From an uncultured Prochlorococcus sp. (GTDB lineage: Bacteria > Cyanobacteriota > Cyanobacteriia > PCC-6307 > Cyanobiaceae), in assembly GCA_902518475.1 (NCBI GenBank), contig CABYGI010000002.1, positions 62,001 through 126,000 of the forward strand: DNA of 64,000 bases, in the 5' to 3' direction. The position numbers and the translations under genes were made by a program. Position 1 is the first letter of the stretch, and every line of letters starts with the position of its first letter. Under the pieces are notes generated by a model. The model was given only the letters and a program-made list of their open reading frames with translations. It was not told the origin of the DNA and ran no database searches. This document shows, piece after piece, positions 41,678-51,177 of this stretch.

Positions 41678-42616
41678 GTGTTGCAATACCAGATTGACAG
41701 AATCGACCATCAAATAGCAGATGATCGCTCCCAAACAGGAACATTCTTAATTGGCCCTCTTGAGCGGGGGCAAGCTACAACTTTGGGTAATTCTCTTAGA
41801 AGAGTTCTTATGGGAGGACTTGAAGGGAGTGCAGTTACTGCAGTAAGAATAGCAGGAATTAATCATGAATATGCCACTATTCCTGGAGTTAGAGAAGACG
41901 TTTTAGATATTCTTCTTAATTGCAAGCAATTATCAATAAATAGCTCTAATCCAGAGCTCGAAATCGGCAGGTTAGTAGCTAGTGGTCCAATGGAGGTGAA
42001 GGCGAATGACATCCAATTCTCCTCTCAAGTTGAAATTGTTGATGGTGAAAAACCGATAGCAACTATCCAGGAGGGTCATAACTTAGAGTTGGAAATCCAT
42101 GTTGAAAGAGGTGTTGGATATAGACTCGTCGACCGAAAGAGCGAAGAGACAACTGCTATTGATTTGCTTCAAATAGATGCTGTGTTTATGCCTGTGAAGA
42201 GAGTGAATTTTACTATTGATGAAACCGCCGTAGCAGAAGGCGGAACAGGAAGAGAAAGATTAAAAATGGAAGTAGTAACAGATGGCTCAACAAGTCCTGA
42301 TGATGCTATTGCTGAAGCTGCAAATCATTTAATAGAACTCTTCCAACCCCTTGCTACTGTGACAATGGTTGAGGAAATTCCTGAAGAACCTGAACCATCT
42401 CCTGAAGCTCAAATTCCTCTTGAGGAACTAAACTTGTCCGTTAGAGCATATAATTGTTTGAAAAGGGCGCAAGTTAACTCAGTTTCGGATTTGATGGGCT
42501 TCAGCTATGAAGACCTTCTTGAAATTAAGAACTTTGGCTCTAAATCTGCAGATGAGGTTATTGAGGCTCTTGAGCGCATCGGTATTTCTATTCCACAAAG
42601 CAGAACATCTGTTTAA
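41678..42616 (+). CDS. rpoA: RNA polymerase alpha subunit
   Basis: GTG start; [24 protein letters not shown]-terminal [20 protein letters not shown]. Confidence 0.98.
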   Translation: MLQYQIDRIDHQIADDRSQTGTFLIGPLERGQATTLGNSLRRVLMGGLEGSAVTAVRIAGINHEYATIPGVREDVLDILLNCKQLSINSSNPELEIGRLVASGPMEVKANDIQFSSQVEIVDGEKPIATIQEGHNLELEIHVERGVGYRLVDRKSEETTAIDLLQIDAVFMPVKRVNFTIDETAVAEGGTGRERLKMEVVTDGSTSPDDAIAEAANHLIELFQPLATVTMVEEIPEEPEPSPEAQIPLEELNLSVRAYNCLKRAQVNSVSDLMGFSYEDLLEIKNFGSKSADEVIEALERIGISIPQSRTSV

Positions 42617-42630
42617 CAATTTTTAAGATT

Positions 42631-42981
42631 ATGAGACATCAACTTAGAATTCCATTATTAAGTAAACCCGCTGATCAAAGGAAAGCACTGCTAAGGGGTT
42701 TAACTACACAATTAATTAGGGAAGGTAGAGTAACGACTACAAAAGCTAGGGCAAAAGCTTTAAGAAATGAAGCCGAAAAAATGATTTCACTCGCAAAAGA
42801 GGGAAGTTTGGCTTCTAGGAGAAGGGCTATTGGATATATTTATGATAAGAAATTAGTACATTCATTATTTGAAAAAGCAAATGAAAGATATGGAGATAGA
42901 GAAGGTGGTTATACACGCATTGTCAGAACCGTATCTAGAAAAGGTGATAACGCTCAGATGGCTATAATCGAACTTGTCTAA
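42631..42981 (+). CDS. rplQ: Ribosomal protein L17
   Basis: [30 protein letters not shown]. Confidence 0.97.
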   Translation: MRHQLRIPLLSKPADQRKALLRGLTTQLIREGRVTTTKARAKALRNEAEKMISLAKEGSLASRRRAIGYIYDKKLVHSLFEKANERYGDREGGYTRIVRTVSRKGDNAQMAIIELV

Positions 42982-43018
42982 ATTATTTTATTTAGGTGCT
43001 TTTACTAGAAAATAACTT

Positions 43019-43825
43019 TTGAAAAGGGTTGCTTTATTATTCCAATATGATGGATCTAATTATTCAGGCTGGCAAAAACAAAAAAATGCAACAACAGTTC
43101 AAGAAATTATTGAAAAAGCTCTTTTTAAGATTACAAGTCATGAAGTAAAGACTTTTGCCGCAGGTAGGACTGATACTGGGGTTCATGCATCGGGTCAAGT
43201 ATTACACTTTGATGTTGATTGTGTCATTCCAGGCAATAGTTATTGTGATGTATTAAATAGTCTTTTACCCTCAACAATTAGGATTTTGGAATCAGTTGAG
43301 GTTAATGATAGTTGGCATGCATGTTATTCAGCAAAGTATAGACATTATAGATATGTCATAAATAACAGTAAATTCCCTAATTTGTTCATCAATAATTGGT
43401 CATGGCATAGATATCAAAAAGTATTAAACGAATCTTTAATGTTAAGTGCATCCAAAACAATGGAAGGAGAGCATGATTTTTTTGCTTTTCAGAAAAGTGG
43501 AAGTAACAGGACAAACTCTATTACAAAAATAAAAAATATAGACATTAAAAGAGTAGAAGATTTGATCTTAGTTGATATGAAAGCTACTGGTTTTCTATAT
43601 GGAATGGTCCGTTTAATTGTTGGTCAACTTGTGTTAGTTGGAGAAAAAAAAATATCGCCAGAAATTTTTCAAGATAGATGGGTAAATAAAAAGAAAAAGG
43701 ATGTTAAAGAATCTGCTCCAGCAAAGGGGTTATGTTTTATAAATGCTGTTTATGAAGAAAATGTTTTTAAAAAGATCAATTACAATGATTTTTTCCCTGT
43801 ATTTTTAATTAAGGGTTCTTCTTAA
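43019..43825 (+). CDS. truA: tRNA pseudouridine(38-40) synthase TruA
   Basis: FQYDGSNYSGWQKQ, AAGRTDTGVHASGQVLHF. Confidence 0.96.
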   Translation: MKRVALLFQYDGSNYSGWQKQKNATTVQEIIEKALFKITSHEVKTFAAGRTDTGVHASGQVLHFDVDCVIPGNSYCDVLNSLLPSTIRILESVEVNDSWHACYSAKYRHYRYVINNSKFPNLFINNWSWHRYQKVLNESLMLSASKTMEGEHDFFAFQKSGSNRTNSITKIKNIDIKRVEDLILVDMKATGFLYGMVRLIVGQLVLVGEKKISPEIFQDRWVNKKKKDVKESAPAKGLCFINAVYEENVFKKINYNDFFPVFLIKGSS

Positions 43826-43940
43826 GCAAAGTTAAATTAAGCAAATTATTTGTGAAAATCATTCAAAACGGTTGTTTAATATTCCTTTAATAAGGTAGAA
43901 TTTAGAACTAACTTTAAATTTATTTGCATTAATTTGGTAA

Positions 43941-44372
43941 ATGAATAAAACAATTACCCCATCCTTAGAAACCATTGAAAGAAATTGGTTTTTAGTTGAC
44001 GCGCAAGATAAGACACTTGGGAGACTTGCTACAGAAATTGCAACTGTATTAAGAGGTAAGAATAAACCAACATTTACTCCTCATTTAGATACTGGAGATT
44101 TTGTTATTGTAGTAAATGCCGAGAAAGTTGAAGTAACAGGTAAAAAAGCATCGCAAAAGTTGTATAGAAGACATTCTGGCAGACCAGGAGGAATGAAAAT
44201 TGAAAAATTTGAGTCTCTGCAAGAAAGGATTCCTGAAAGAATCATTGAGCAAGCTGTTAAGGGTATGCTGCCACACAACTCCTTAGGAAGACAGCAATTT
44301 AAAAAATTAAAAGTTTATAAAGGTGCTGATCATCCTCATGCTGCTCAGAATCCTGTATTATTGAATAGTTAA
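43941..44372 (+). CDS. rplM: Ribosomal protein L13
   Basis: [33 protein letters not shown]. Confidence 0.97.
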   Translation: MNKTITPSLETIERNWFLVDAQDKTLGRLATEIATVLRGKNKPTFTPHLDTGDFVIVVNAEKVEVTGKKASQKLYRRHSGRPGGMKIEKFESLQERIPERIIEQAVKGMLPHNSLGRQQFKKLKVYKGADHPHAAQNPVLLNS

Positions 44373-44381
44373 TTTATCAAA

Positions 44382-44792
44382 ATGAATAGTCAAATAAAAA
44401 ACAAAGCTGTATATTGGGGAACTGGAAGAAGGAAAACTTCAGTAGCAAGAGTTCGATTGATTCCAGGGAATGGACTAATAAAAATTAATGGTCGTTCTGG
44501 AGATGACTACCTAAACTTTAATCCTCTGCACTTAAATTCAATAAAAGCTCCTTTGCAAACATTAGGCCTTGAAAATTCTTATGATATTTTAGTCAATGTT
44601 TTTGGTGGTGGATTGACAGGTCAAGCAGACGCTATTAAGCAAGGCGCAGCAAGAGCACTTTGCGAATTATCTCCTGACAATAGGAAACCGCTCAAAACTG
44701 AAGGCCATCTTAGTAGAGATCCTAGATCTAAGGAAAGAAGAAAATATGGTCTTAAAAAAGCAAGAAAAGCCCCTCAATTCTCAAAACGTTAA
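44382..44792 (+). CDS. rpsI: Ribosomal protein S9
   Basis: [35 protein letters not shown]. Confidence 0.98.
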   Translation: MNSQIKNKAVYWGTGRRKTSVARVRLIPGNGLIKINGRSGDDYLNFNPLHLNSIKAPLQTLGLENSYDILVNVFGGGLTGQADAIKQGAARALCELSPDNRKPLKTEGHLSRDPRSKERRKYGLKKARKAPQFSKR

Positions 44793-44805
44793 AGGAATTT
44801 AAATC

Positions 44806-45066
44806 ATGCCAAAATCAGAAATACATCCAAAATGGTATCCAGATGCAAAAGTTATTTGTAATGGAGAAGTTGTAATGACCACAGGTTCAACGCAACCAGA
44901 ATTACATGTTGATGTATGGAGTGGTAATCATCCCTTCTTTACTGGAACTCAGAAAATTCTTGATACAGAAGGTAGAGTAGATAGGTTTATGAAGAAATAT
45001 GGGATGGGTTCAGCAAATTCAGCCACATCAAACGGGCAAAAAGAAGAAAAAGATTCTCAAAAATAG
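44806..45066 (+). CDS. rpmE: Ribosomal protein L31
   Basis: MPKSEIHPKWYPDAKVICNGE...WSGNHPFFTG. Confidence 0.96.
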   Translation: MPKSEIHPKWYPDAKVICNGEVVMTTGSTQPELHVDVWSGNHPFFTGTQKILDTEGRVDRFMKKYGMGSANSATSNGQKEEKDSQK

Positions 45067-45094
45067 AATTTATAGAAATTAATCGCAATTTCAA

Positions 45095-46189
45095 TTGGAA
45101 TACTCAACATTAATTGCAAGGTTGAAAACTGCTTCAGAAAGTTTTGAAAACTTGGAAGTGCAGCTTGCAGATCCTGACATAGCTAATGATCCAAAAAAAT
45201 TAGAATCAATAGCAAGAGAAAGGTCAAAATTGGAACCATTGGTAATTGATTTTAAAAAGTTGCTTGATACTGATAAAGAAATCGAAGATTCAAAAAATCT
45301 TCTAAAAGAGAATAGAAATGATAAAGAAATGGAATCTTTAATAAATGAGGAGTTAATTACTTTAGAAGAATCTAAGAATGAACTTATTCAAAAAACTACA
45401 ATCGCCTTGTTACCAAAAGATCCAAGAGATGAGAGAAGTGTAATGTTAGAAATCAGAGCTGGTGCTGGTGGTAACGAGGCTTGTATCTGGGCGGGTGATT
45501 TAGCAAGAATGTATGAAAGATATGGACAAAAAATTGGATGGGCTGTAAAACCTGTTAGTGCTTCAGAGTCAGATATGGGAGGATTTAAGGAGTTAGTTAT
45601 CTCCGTTAAGGGAGATTCAGTATATAGTCAACTTAAATTTGAAGCTGGTGTACATAGAGTTCAAAGAGTTCCAGCTACTGAATCTCAAGGTAGAGTTCAT
45701 ACCTCTACTGCTACAGTGGCCGTCATGCCTGAGGCTGATCCTGTTGAAGTTAAGATTGAGGTAACTGATCTAGAGGTTGGGACAGCAAGATCAGGAGGTG
45801 CAGGGGGACAAAATGTTAATAAGGTAGAAACAGCTATTGATCTTCTCCATAAGCCTACAGGAATAAGAGTTTTTTGTACTCAAGAGAGATCACAATTACA
45901 AAATCGCGAACGAGCAATGGAAATTTTAAGAGCTAAATTATATGAAATTCAATTAAAAGAAGCTAATGCAAAAGAGAGATCACAAAGGCTTTCCCAGGTT
46001 GGAACAGGCGATAGGAGTGAAAAAATTAGAACTTACAATTTTAAAGATAATAGGACAACTGATCATAGATTAGGTTCCAATTTCTCATTAGAGCCAATTC
46101 TTGCTGGTCAATTAGATGAAGTGATTGATGCATGTATAGCTCAAGAACAAAAAAGAATGATGGAAGAATTTAATAACGAAATAAATTAA
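45095..46189 (+). CDS. prfA: Peptide chain release factor 1
   Basis: [41 protein letters not shown]. Confidence 0.96.
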   Translation: MEYSTLIARLKTASESFENLEVQLADPDIANDPKKLESIARERSKLEPLVIDFKKLLDTDKEIEDSKNLLKENRNDKEMESLINEELITLEESKNELIQKTTIALLPKDPRDERSVMLEIRAGAGGNEACIWAGDLARMYERYGQKIGWAVKPVSASESDMGGFKELVISVKGDSVYSQLKFEAGVHRVQRVPATESQGRVHTSTATVAVMPEADPVEVKIEVTDLEVGTARSGGAGGQNVNKVETAIDLLHKPTGIRVFCTQERSQLQNRERAMEILRAKLYEIQLKEANAKERSQRLSQVGTGDRSEKIRTYNFKDNRTTDHRLGSNFSLEPILAGQLDEVIDACIAQEQKRMMEEFNNEIN

Positions 46190-46202
46190 GATTTTATTTT
46201 TA

Positions 46203-46709
46203 TTAAATTGAAATTCCTATTACATATTTACTCCATTCTTTATGTCTGCCAGAGTCAATTTGTCTTGTGGCTTCAAAATTGAGATTACTAAGTGGACGAT
46301 AAGGCTTGCGTTTTAAAGGCATATTCGCCTCTTCTGGGGTTCGGTTACCTTTTTGGACATTACATCTTAGACATGCTGTAGTAACGTTTTCCCAGTTATC
46401 TGTTCCACCTCTGCTTCTCGGTAAAACATGATCTATTGATAAGTCACTACCCTTATAGTTACAGTATTGGCAAGCATTATTATCTCTCAAAAGAATATTT
46501 TTTCTTGTTAAAGAAACCTCTCTAAATGGTACCTTCACGTAGTAACGAAGTCTTATAACTGTCGGTAGTTTTTTCCCGCTATGTATTGAGTATGACTTGT
46601 CTTCTTCTAAGCTTTCTGCTTTGCCTTTGATCATTAAAATAACAGCTCTTCGCCAAGAAGTGATATTTAAAGGTTCATAAGATGCATTTAAAACTAGAGT
46701 CTGGCCCAT
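46203..46709 (-). CDS. HNH endonuclease family protein
   Basis: QYCNYKGSDLSIDHVLPRSRGGTDNWENVTTACLRCN; start corrected to MGQTLVLNASYEPLN. Confidence 0.88.
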   Translation of the reverse strand: MGQTLVLNASYEPLNITSWRRAVILMIKGKAESLEEDKSYSIHSGKKLPTVIRLRYYVKVPFREVSLTRKNILLRDNNACQYCNYKGSDLSIDHVLPRSRGGTDNWENVTTACLRCNVQKGNRTPEEANMPLKRKPYRPLSNLNFEATRQIDSGRHKEWSKYVIGISI

Positions 46710-46777
46710 GCCAAAATACAATTTACATGTCATGCTAACTGTATATTTCAATAAGCGCATATAATTGTGCAAAGTTA

Positions 46778-47977
46778 ATGCAAATTCGGCACACTAAACA
46801 GGCATTTAATTTTGATCAATATCCAACTTTTAAGCAAGATATAGATCCAAAACAAAGAGCATGGATAGAAGTTAAAGGCAAAGCACTAGAGACAAATGTA
46901 AGGCAGTTAAGAACAAAGCTGAGTAAAAATTGTCAATTTATGGCGGTTGTCAAAGCTGATGGATATGGACATGATGCAAAAGTAGTATCTGACTACGCTA
47001 TTAGAGGCGGAGCTTCGCAATTAGGAGTTGCCACCTTAAAAGAAGGGATTAAGCTACGTTCTTTTGGAGTAAAAAAACCTATTCTTATTCTTGGAAATCT
47101 TTATACAAAAAGAGATTTAATAATATCCTTTGAGAATGATCTTATGCCAACCATAAGTAGTATAAGAGAGTGTTTCATTTGCAATAATATCGGGAAAAAC
47201 TTTGGGCACAAATTTTCTTTACACCTAAAGGTTGATACTGGGATGTCTAGATTAGGATTTGAAACTAATAAATTCGTTCAGCAATTTGAAAAAATAAAAT
47301 CTTTTGAGAACATTTCAATAAAAGGTATTTATAGTCATTTATCGTCTGCAGATGAAGATAACGCATTAGATTCTAAAAGTATTACACAATTTCAAAGACT
47401 GAAATTTAATGAATTATTAAAGCAAATTAATCTTGATAGAAATAATGAAATTAAAATGCATTTGGCTAATTCTGCGGGAATGCTTCTTAACAAAGATTTT
47501 CATTTTAATATGGTACGTGTTGGACTTTCTATGTATGGATACAGTCCAATAGCCAAAATAAATAAAAGTTTATTACTTAAACCAGCCTTATTTTTGAAAG
47601 TAAAAGTAGCTTTTATTAGAGTTATTGATCCAGGTATTAGTGTGAGTTATGGAGGGAAGTTTGTAAGTAGTAGAAAAACTAAGATAGCTGTATTAAGTAT
47701 TGGTTACGCAGATGGAGTTCCAAGAAATCTCTCAGGCAAGATAAATGTCATACACAATAATAAATTTTATCCCCAAGTAGGAGCCATAACTATGGATCAA
47801 ATGATGGTGGACATAACAGGTTCTAATGAAATTAGAATTGGCAGTACGATGGTATTACTAGGAACTGACGGAGACAAAACAATTTCTCCTATTGAATGGG
47901 CGAGAAAATCTAACACTATACCGTGGGAAATTCTTTGTTCTTTTAAAAATAGACTACCTAGAGTTCAAGTTGATTAG
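46778..47977 (+). CDS. alr: Alanine racemase
   Basis: MAVVKADGYGHDA PLP motif, HLKVDTGMSRLGF, SYGGKFV. Confidence 0.95.
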   Translation: MQIRHTKQAFNFDQYPTFKQDIDPKQRAWIEVKGKALETNVRQLRTKLSKNCQFMAVVKADGYGHDAKVVSDYAIRGGASQLGVATLKEGIKLRSFGVKKPILILGNLYTKRDLIISFENDLMPTISSIRECFICNNIGKNFGHKFSLHLKVDTGMSRLGFETNKFVQQFEKIKSFENISIKGIYSHLSSADEDNALDSKSITQFQRLKFNELLKQINLDRNNEIKMHLANSAGMLLNKDFHFNMVRVGLSMYGYSPIAKINKSLLLKPALFLKVKVAFIRVIDPGISVSYGGKFVSSRKTKIAVLSIGYADGVPRNLSGKINVIHNNKFYPQVGAITMDQMMVDITGSNEIRIGSTMVLLGTDGDKTISPIEWARKSNTIPWEILCSFKNRLPRVQVD

Positions 47978-48038
47978 ACATTTCGATTAGATAAAAAATT
48001 TTGAATGTTTGCAAAAATATTGATAATGTATAAGAGCT

Positions 48039-48127
48039 GGAGAGGTGGCTGAGTGGTTGAAAGCGGCTCCCTGCTAAGGAGTTACAGGAGGTAACTTTTG
48101 TCGAGGGTTCGAATCCCTCCCTCTCCG
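48039..48127 (+). tRNA. tRNA-Ser(GCT)
   Basis: GGAGAGGTGGCTGAGTGGTTGAAAGCGGCTCCCTGCTAAGGAG, long variable arm, GGTTCGAATCCCTCCCTCTCC. Confidence 0.95.
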
Positions 48128-48161
48128 TACTTAATTAAGAAATATCTTTTAATTATATTTT

Positions 48162-48950
48162 TCAAAATAGAGAGAGATTAATAACCTCCAGGTCATTAAT
48201 AGAATTTAAAATCAAGTCTGCACCTGCATATTGTAGATTTTTTTCGTATAAATTACGTTCATTTAATCGAGACTTTGAATGTAAATGAGGGGGTGCTATT
48301 CCTATACTAATAAATTTCTGAGATGGTATTTCCTTTTTAGCATTTATAACTGTATTTATATCTGCAATAGTATCTCCTACATATCCAATAGGAATATTTG
48401 ATGAGCCAAGTTTATCCCCAAGAAGTTTTTTGGATAAGTTAATAAATCCTTTAGGATCAGGCTTGTCTGGGGCATCTCCCATAGATATCAAAGGAGGTGA
48501 CTCTAATCCAAGTCTTTTCTCTAAAACAAATTTTGCAGAGGCAGACTCTGCTCCACTCACAAAACCCCAAATTATTCCATTGCTTTCTAATAAATCAAAA
48601 AACTTTTTATCAACTAATAACTCCTCATTTTTTATGAATCCAGACCAATATTTGCTGTCTTTATTTGGATCTCCTCCAAAGTAAAATCCTTTAAAACATT
48701 TAACTATTTCCTCTCTTGAAGGTATTTCATCGTTTAAGTAACCTTTTTTTTTAAATCTTTTTATAAATTCTAAACTTAAATCCCAGTCATTATTCCAGAT
48801 ACCTTCGTTTTTTGCATTATCAATATCTAAATAACTTGGCTCCCATCCGGTAAATTTATAGACTGTTTTTTTTAATGAAAGTCTGTAACTATGCTCTACG
48901 CTGCGAATTACACCATCTATGTCGAATAAAATTAAACCAATATTTTTCAA
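48162..48950 (-). CDS. HAD-IA family hydrolase (TIGR01548-like)
   Basis: ILFDIDGVIRSVEHSYRLSLKKTV, SMGDAPDKPDPKGF, GYVGDTIADI. Confidence 0.75.
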   Translation of the reverse strand: MKNIGLILFDIDGVIRSVEHSYRLSLKKTVYKFTGWEPSYLDIDNAKNEGIWNNDWDLSLEFIKRFKKKGYLNDEIPSREEIVKCFKGFYFGGDPNKDSKYWSGFIKNEELLVDKKFFDLLESNGIIWGFVSGAESASAKFVLEKRLGLESPPLISMGDAPDKPDPKGFINLSKKLLGDKLGSSNIPIGYVGDTIADINTVINAKKEIPSQKFISIGIAPPHLHSKSRLNERNLYEKNLQYAGADLILNSINDLEVINLSLF

Positions 48951-49041
48951 TGAATTTTTTTATCCTTTATATGAGATTAGTATTCTTATTAAAAATAGCA
49001 AAGATAAAGAATTCAATGTCTAATTTATTTATTACCTAAAC

Positions 49042-50844
49042 TTAATTTTGTAAATATCCTCTTGGAGTAACAAATATTTCATCTATTAATGTTGTTTGAG
49101 AATTGCCAATAATTATTATTGACAACATATCTATTTCATCGATAGGTATAGTGTTTAAAGTGAAAAATTTTTTTGATTGATTTTCTCTTCCTACTTGTCT
49201 AGCAATTAAAACTGGAGTATTACCTGGTCTAGATTTTAAACATTTATGTATTACGCTTTTTAGCTGCCAATTTCTTTCAATTGATTGAGGATTAAATAAA
49301 GCTATAACAAAGTCACCTAGAAGAGCCCCTTCAATTCTTTTATCTATTAAAGACCATGGAGTTAACTTATCACTTAAGCTAATTGAACAAAAGTCATTCA
49401 TTAAAGGCGCTCCACTAAGCGCAGCAGCTAATTGCACACTACTTATACCTGGATGTACTTCAAAGTAAGGTCTAGATTCTTTTTTGATTTTTTGAAGTAA
49501 CTCTAAAAGTAAACCAGCCATTCCATAGAATCCAGACTCCCCTGAAGAAATTAAAGCCACTTTTATTCCTTCCTCAGCTAGTTTAATTGTTTTACTACAT
49601 CTTTCTTTTTCTTCAGTAAGTTTACTTTCAATTAAAACTTGGTCACTTCTACATAAAGGCTTAATTAAATCCAAATACATTTTGTATCCAATCCAAACAG
49701 TACATCTTGAAAGTGCTTTTCTTGCATTATTGGTTAGGTAAGAGATATCACCAGGCCCACTTCCAATAATATGTATTTCGCCATGGGTTGGATTATATTG
49801 ATTTTTTGATTCTGCTATAGCCAAAGTTACTGCCCCAGATTGATTTTTAAAAATTCTTTTTTCTTCTAATAATTTTGCTTCTTCTCCTGCTGCAAGTAAG
49901 CATGAGGCTTCTGCTACTGAATGTGTGCCAATTTCTTTTTGGACTATATTTGAAGGATTTGGAACAATTATTGTTGAAAGATCTTGTTTACTAAAAAATT
50001 TTATAGGCAAGTTTTTTTCTTCAGCAAGTTCTAAAATTCCTTTTTCATCTTTTTTAATATCAATAGTTGCAAATCCTGCAATTGATTGCTGTGATAAATT
50101 TCTAGATTCCAAAAAATTATTTAAAGATTTTGCAATTAAATCTTTGCTTGTATTTCTCTCACATCCAATGCCAATCCATAATACGGGCGGATGCCAAGTT
50201 CTCTCATTATTTTTAAATATACTCACATTAAATGTTGAATCTGGTTTTACAGTTTCTTTTTCATTAATTTGATTAATAATCTCACCTGATTCTGAAGTTT
50301 TCCATAAGCGATTACCAGAAAATTGTTTGCAAAATATTTCTTCGTTGTTAGCTTGTTTAATTACTAGTTTTGTCCAGTCCTTTATATCGCCAGATCTTTT
50401 CCAACCCCATTGGTTCCCAAATGCATCAAGATTTAAGAAACTTTGATCATTGGAATTATTAGTTTCTATTACTTCGCCACCAAATAAATTAGCAACTTGA
50501 TATGCAATATTTTGAGTATTTGACTGATGTAAGCCAATTAAAGGGACTATCTTGGAGCATTTGTTATCCATAACGATTACACCTGGATCTTGATCTTTAG
50601 AGGTTAAAAAAGAATTTATTATTCGTATTGATGCAGCAATTGAGCCTATAAAAATTATTAAATCTATCTCAGACCATTTTTTCAGTAGGATTTCTCTAGG
50701 TTTTAGTACTTGAATAAGTTCTTTTTCCTTCCCATCATCTTTTGGAGAACCGGCAATATATACATCTATGACAAATTCGGTTTTTTTAAGTCTTTTTAAA
50801 ATTTCTTTTGAATTATTAGATAGACCTATTGCAATTCCTTTCAA
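49042..50844 (-). CDS. cobJ: CbiG-CobJ fusion: cobalamin biosynthesis CbiG domain plus precorrin-3B C17-methyltransferase
   Basis: CbiG-type N-terminal half (WIGIGCERNTS); methyltransferase half IIGSGPGDISYLTNNARKAL, EVHPGISSVQLAAALSGAPLMNDFCSISLSDKLTPW. Confidence 0.88.
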   Translation of the reverse strand: MKGIAIGLSNNSKEILKRLKKTEFVIDVYIAGSPKDDGKEKELIQVLKPREILLKKWSEIDLIIFIGSIAASIRIINSFLTSKDQDPGVIVMDNKCSKIVPLIGLHQSNTQNIAYQVANLFGGEVIETNNSNDQSFLNLDAFGNQWGWKRSGDIKDWTKLVIKQANNEEIFCKQFSGNRLWKTSESGEIINQINEKETVKPDSTFNVSIFKNNERTWHPPVLWIGIGCERNTSKDLIAKSLNNFLESRNLSQQSIAGFATIDIKKDEKGILELAEEKNLPIKFFSKQDLSTIIVPNPSNIVQKEIGTHSVAEASCLLAAGEEAKLLEEKRIFKNQSGAVTLAIAESKNQYNPTHGEIHIIGSGPGDISYLTNNARKALSRCTVWIGYKMYLDLIKPLCRSDQVLIESKLTEEKERCSKTIKLAEEGIKVALISSGESGFYGMAGLLLELLQKIKKESRPYFEVHPGISSVQLAAALSGAPLMNDFCSISLSDKLTPWSLIDKRIEGALLGDFVIALFNPQSIERNWQLKSVIHKCLKSRPGNTPVLIARQVGRENQSKKFFTLNTIPIDEIDMLSIIIIGNSQTTLIDEIFVTPRGYLQN

Positions 50845-51068
50845 ATTAGAAACTATTTGTAGTTATGTTGAAATTATATCCTGTCGCTGGATTTAAAAAT
50901 TTTCTCTGAAATATAAAAAAAAATTTAAGAAATTTATATTAAATTTGAGTAAAAATACTCATAATACAGTCATAGACTAGAATTTAACAAAATATTCATA
51001 TAGTAACAATCATTAGAACATTTGTTACGTTAATGCATAACGAAAGAATCTTTGCCTTATTATTTTTG

Positions 51069-51147
51069 AAACGAATATCTAAAGTTTCGAAGGATTCGTT
51101 TTCTTGAACATTATCATTAAAAATAGGTTCAAGATCCGATCAATCGG
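51069..51147 (+). promoter_or_regulatory. Three back-to-back inverted repeats in the psaA leader
   Basis: AAACGAAT/ATTCGTTT, TCTTGAAC/GTTCAAGA, CCGAT-CA-ATCGG. Confidence 0.6.
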
Positions 51148-51177
51148 CTTTAATGTCAATTATTTTCGAGGTGCTAG

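Noticed and set aside
49925-50272. 115-aa plus-strand ORF inside cobJ
   Set aside because: Antisense to a clear CbiG-CobJ coding region; no recognisable motifs.
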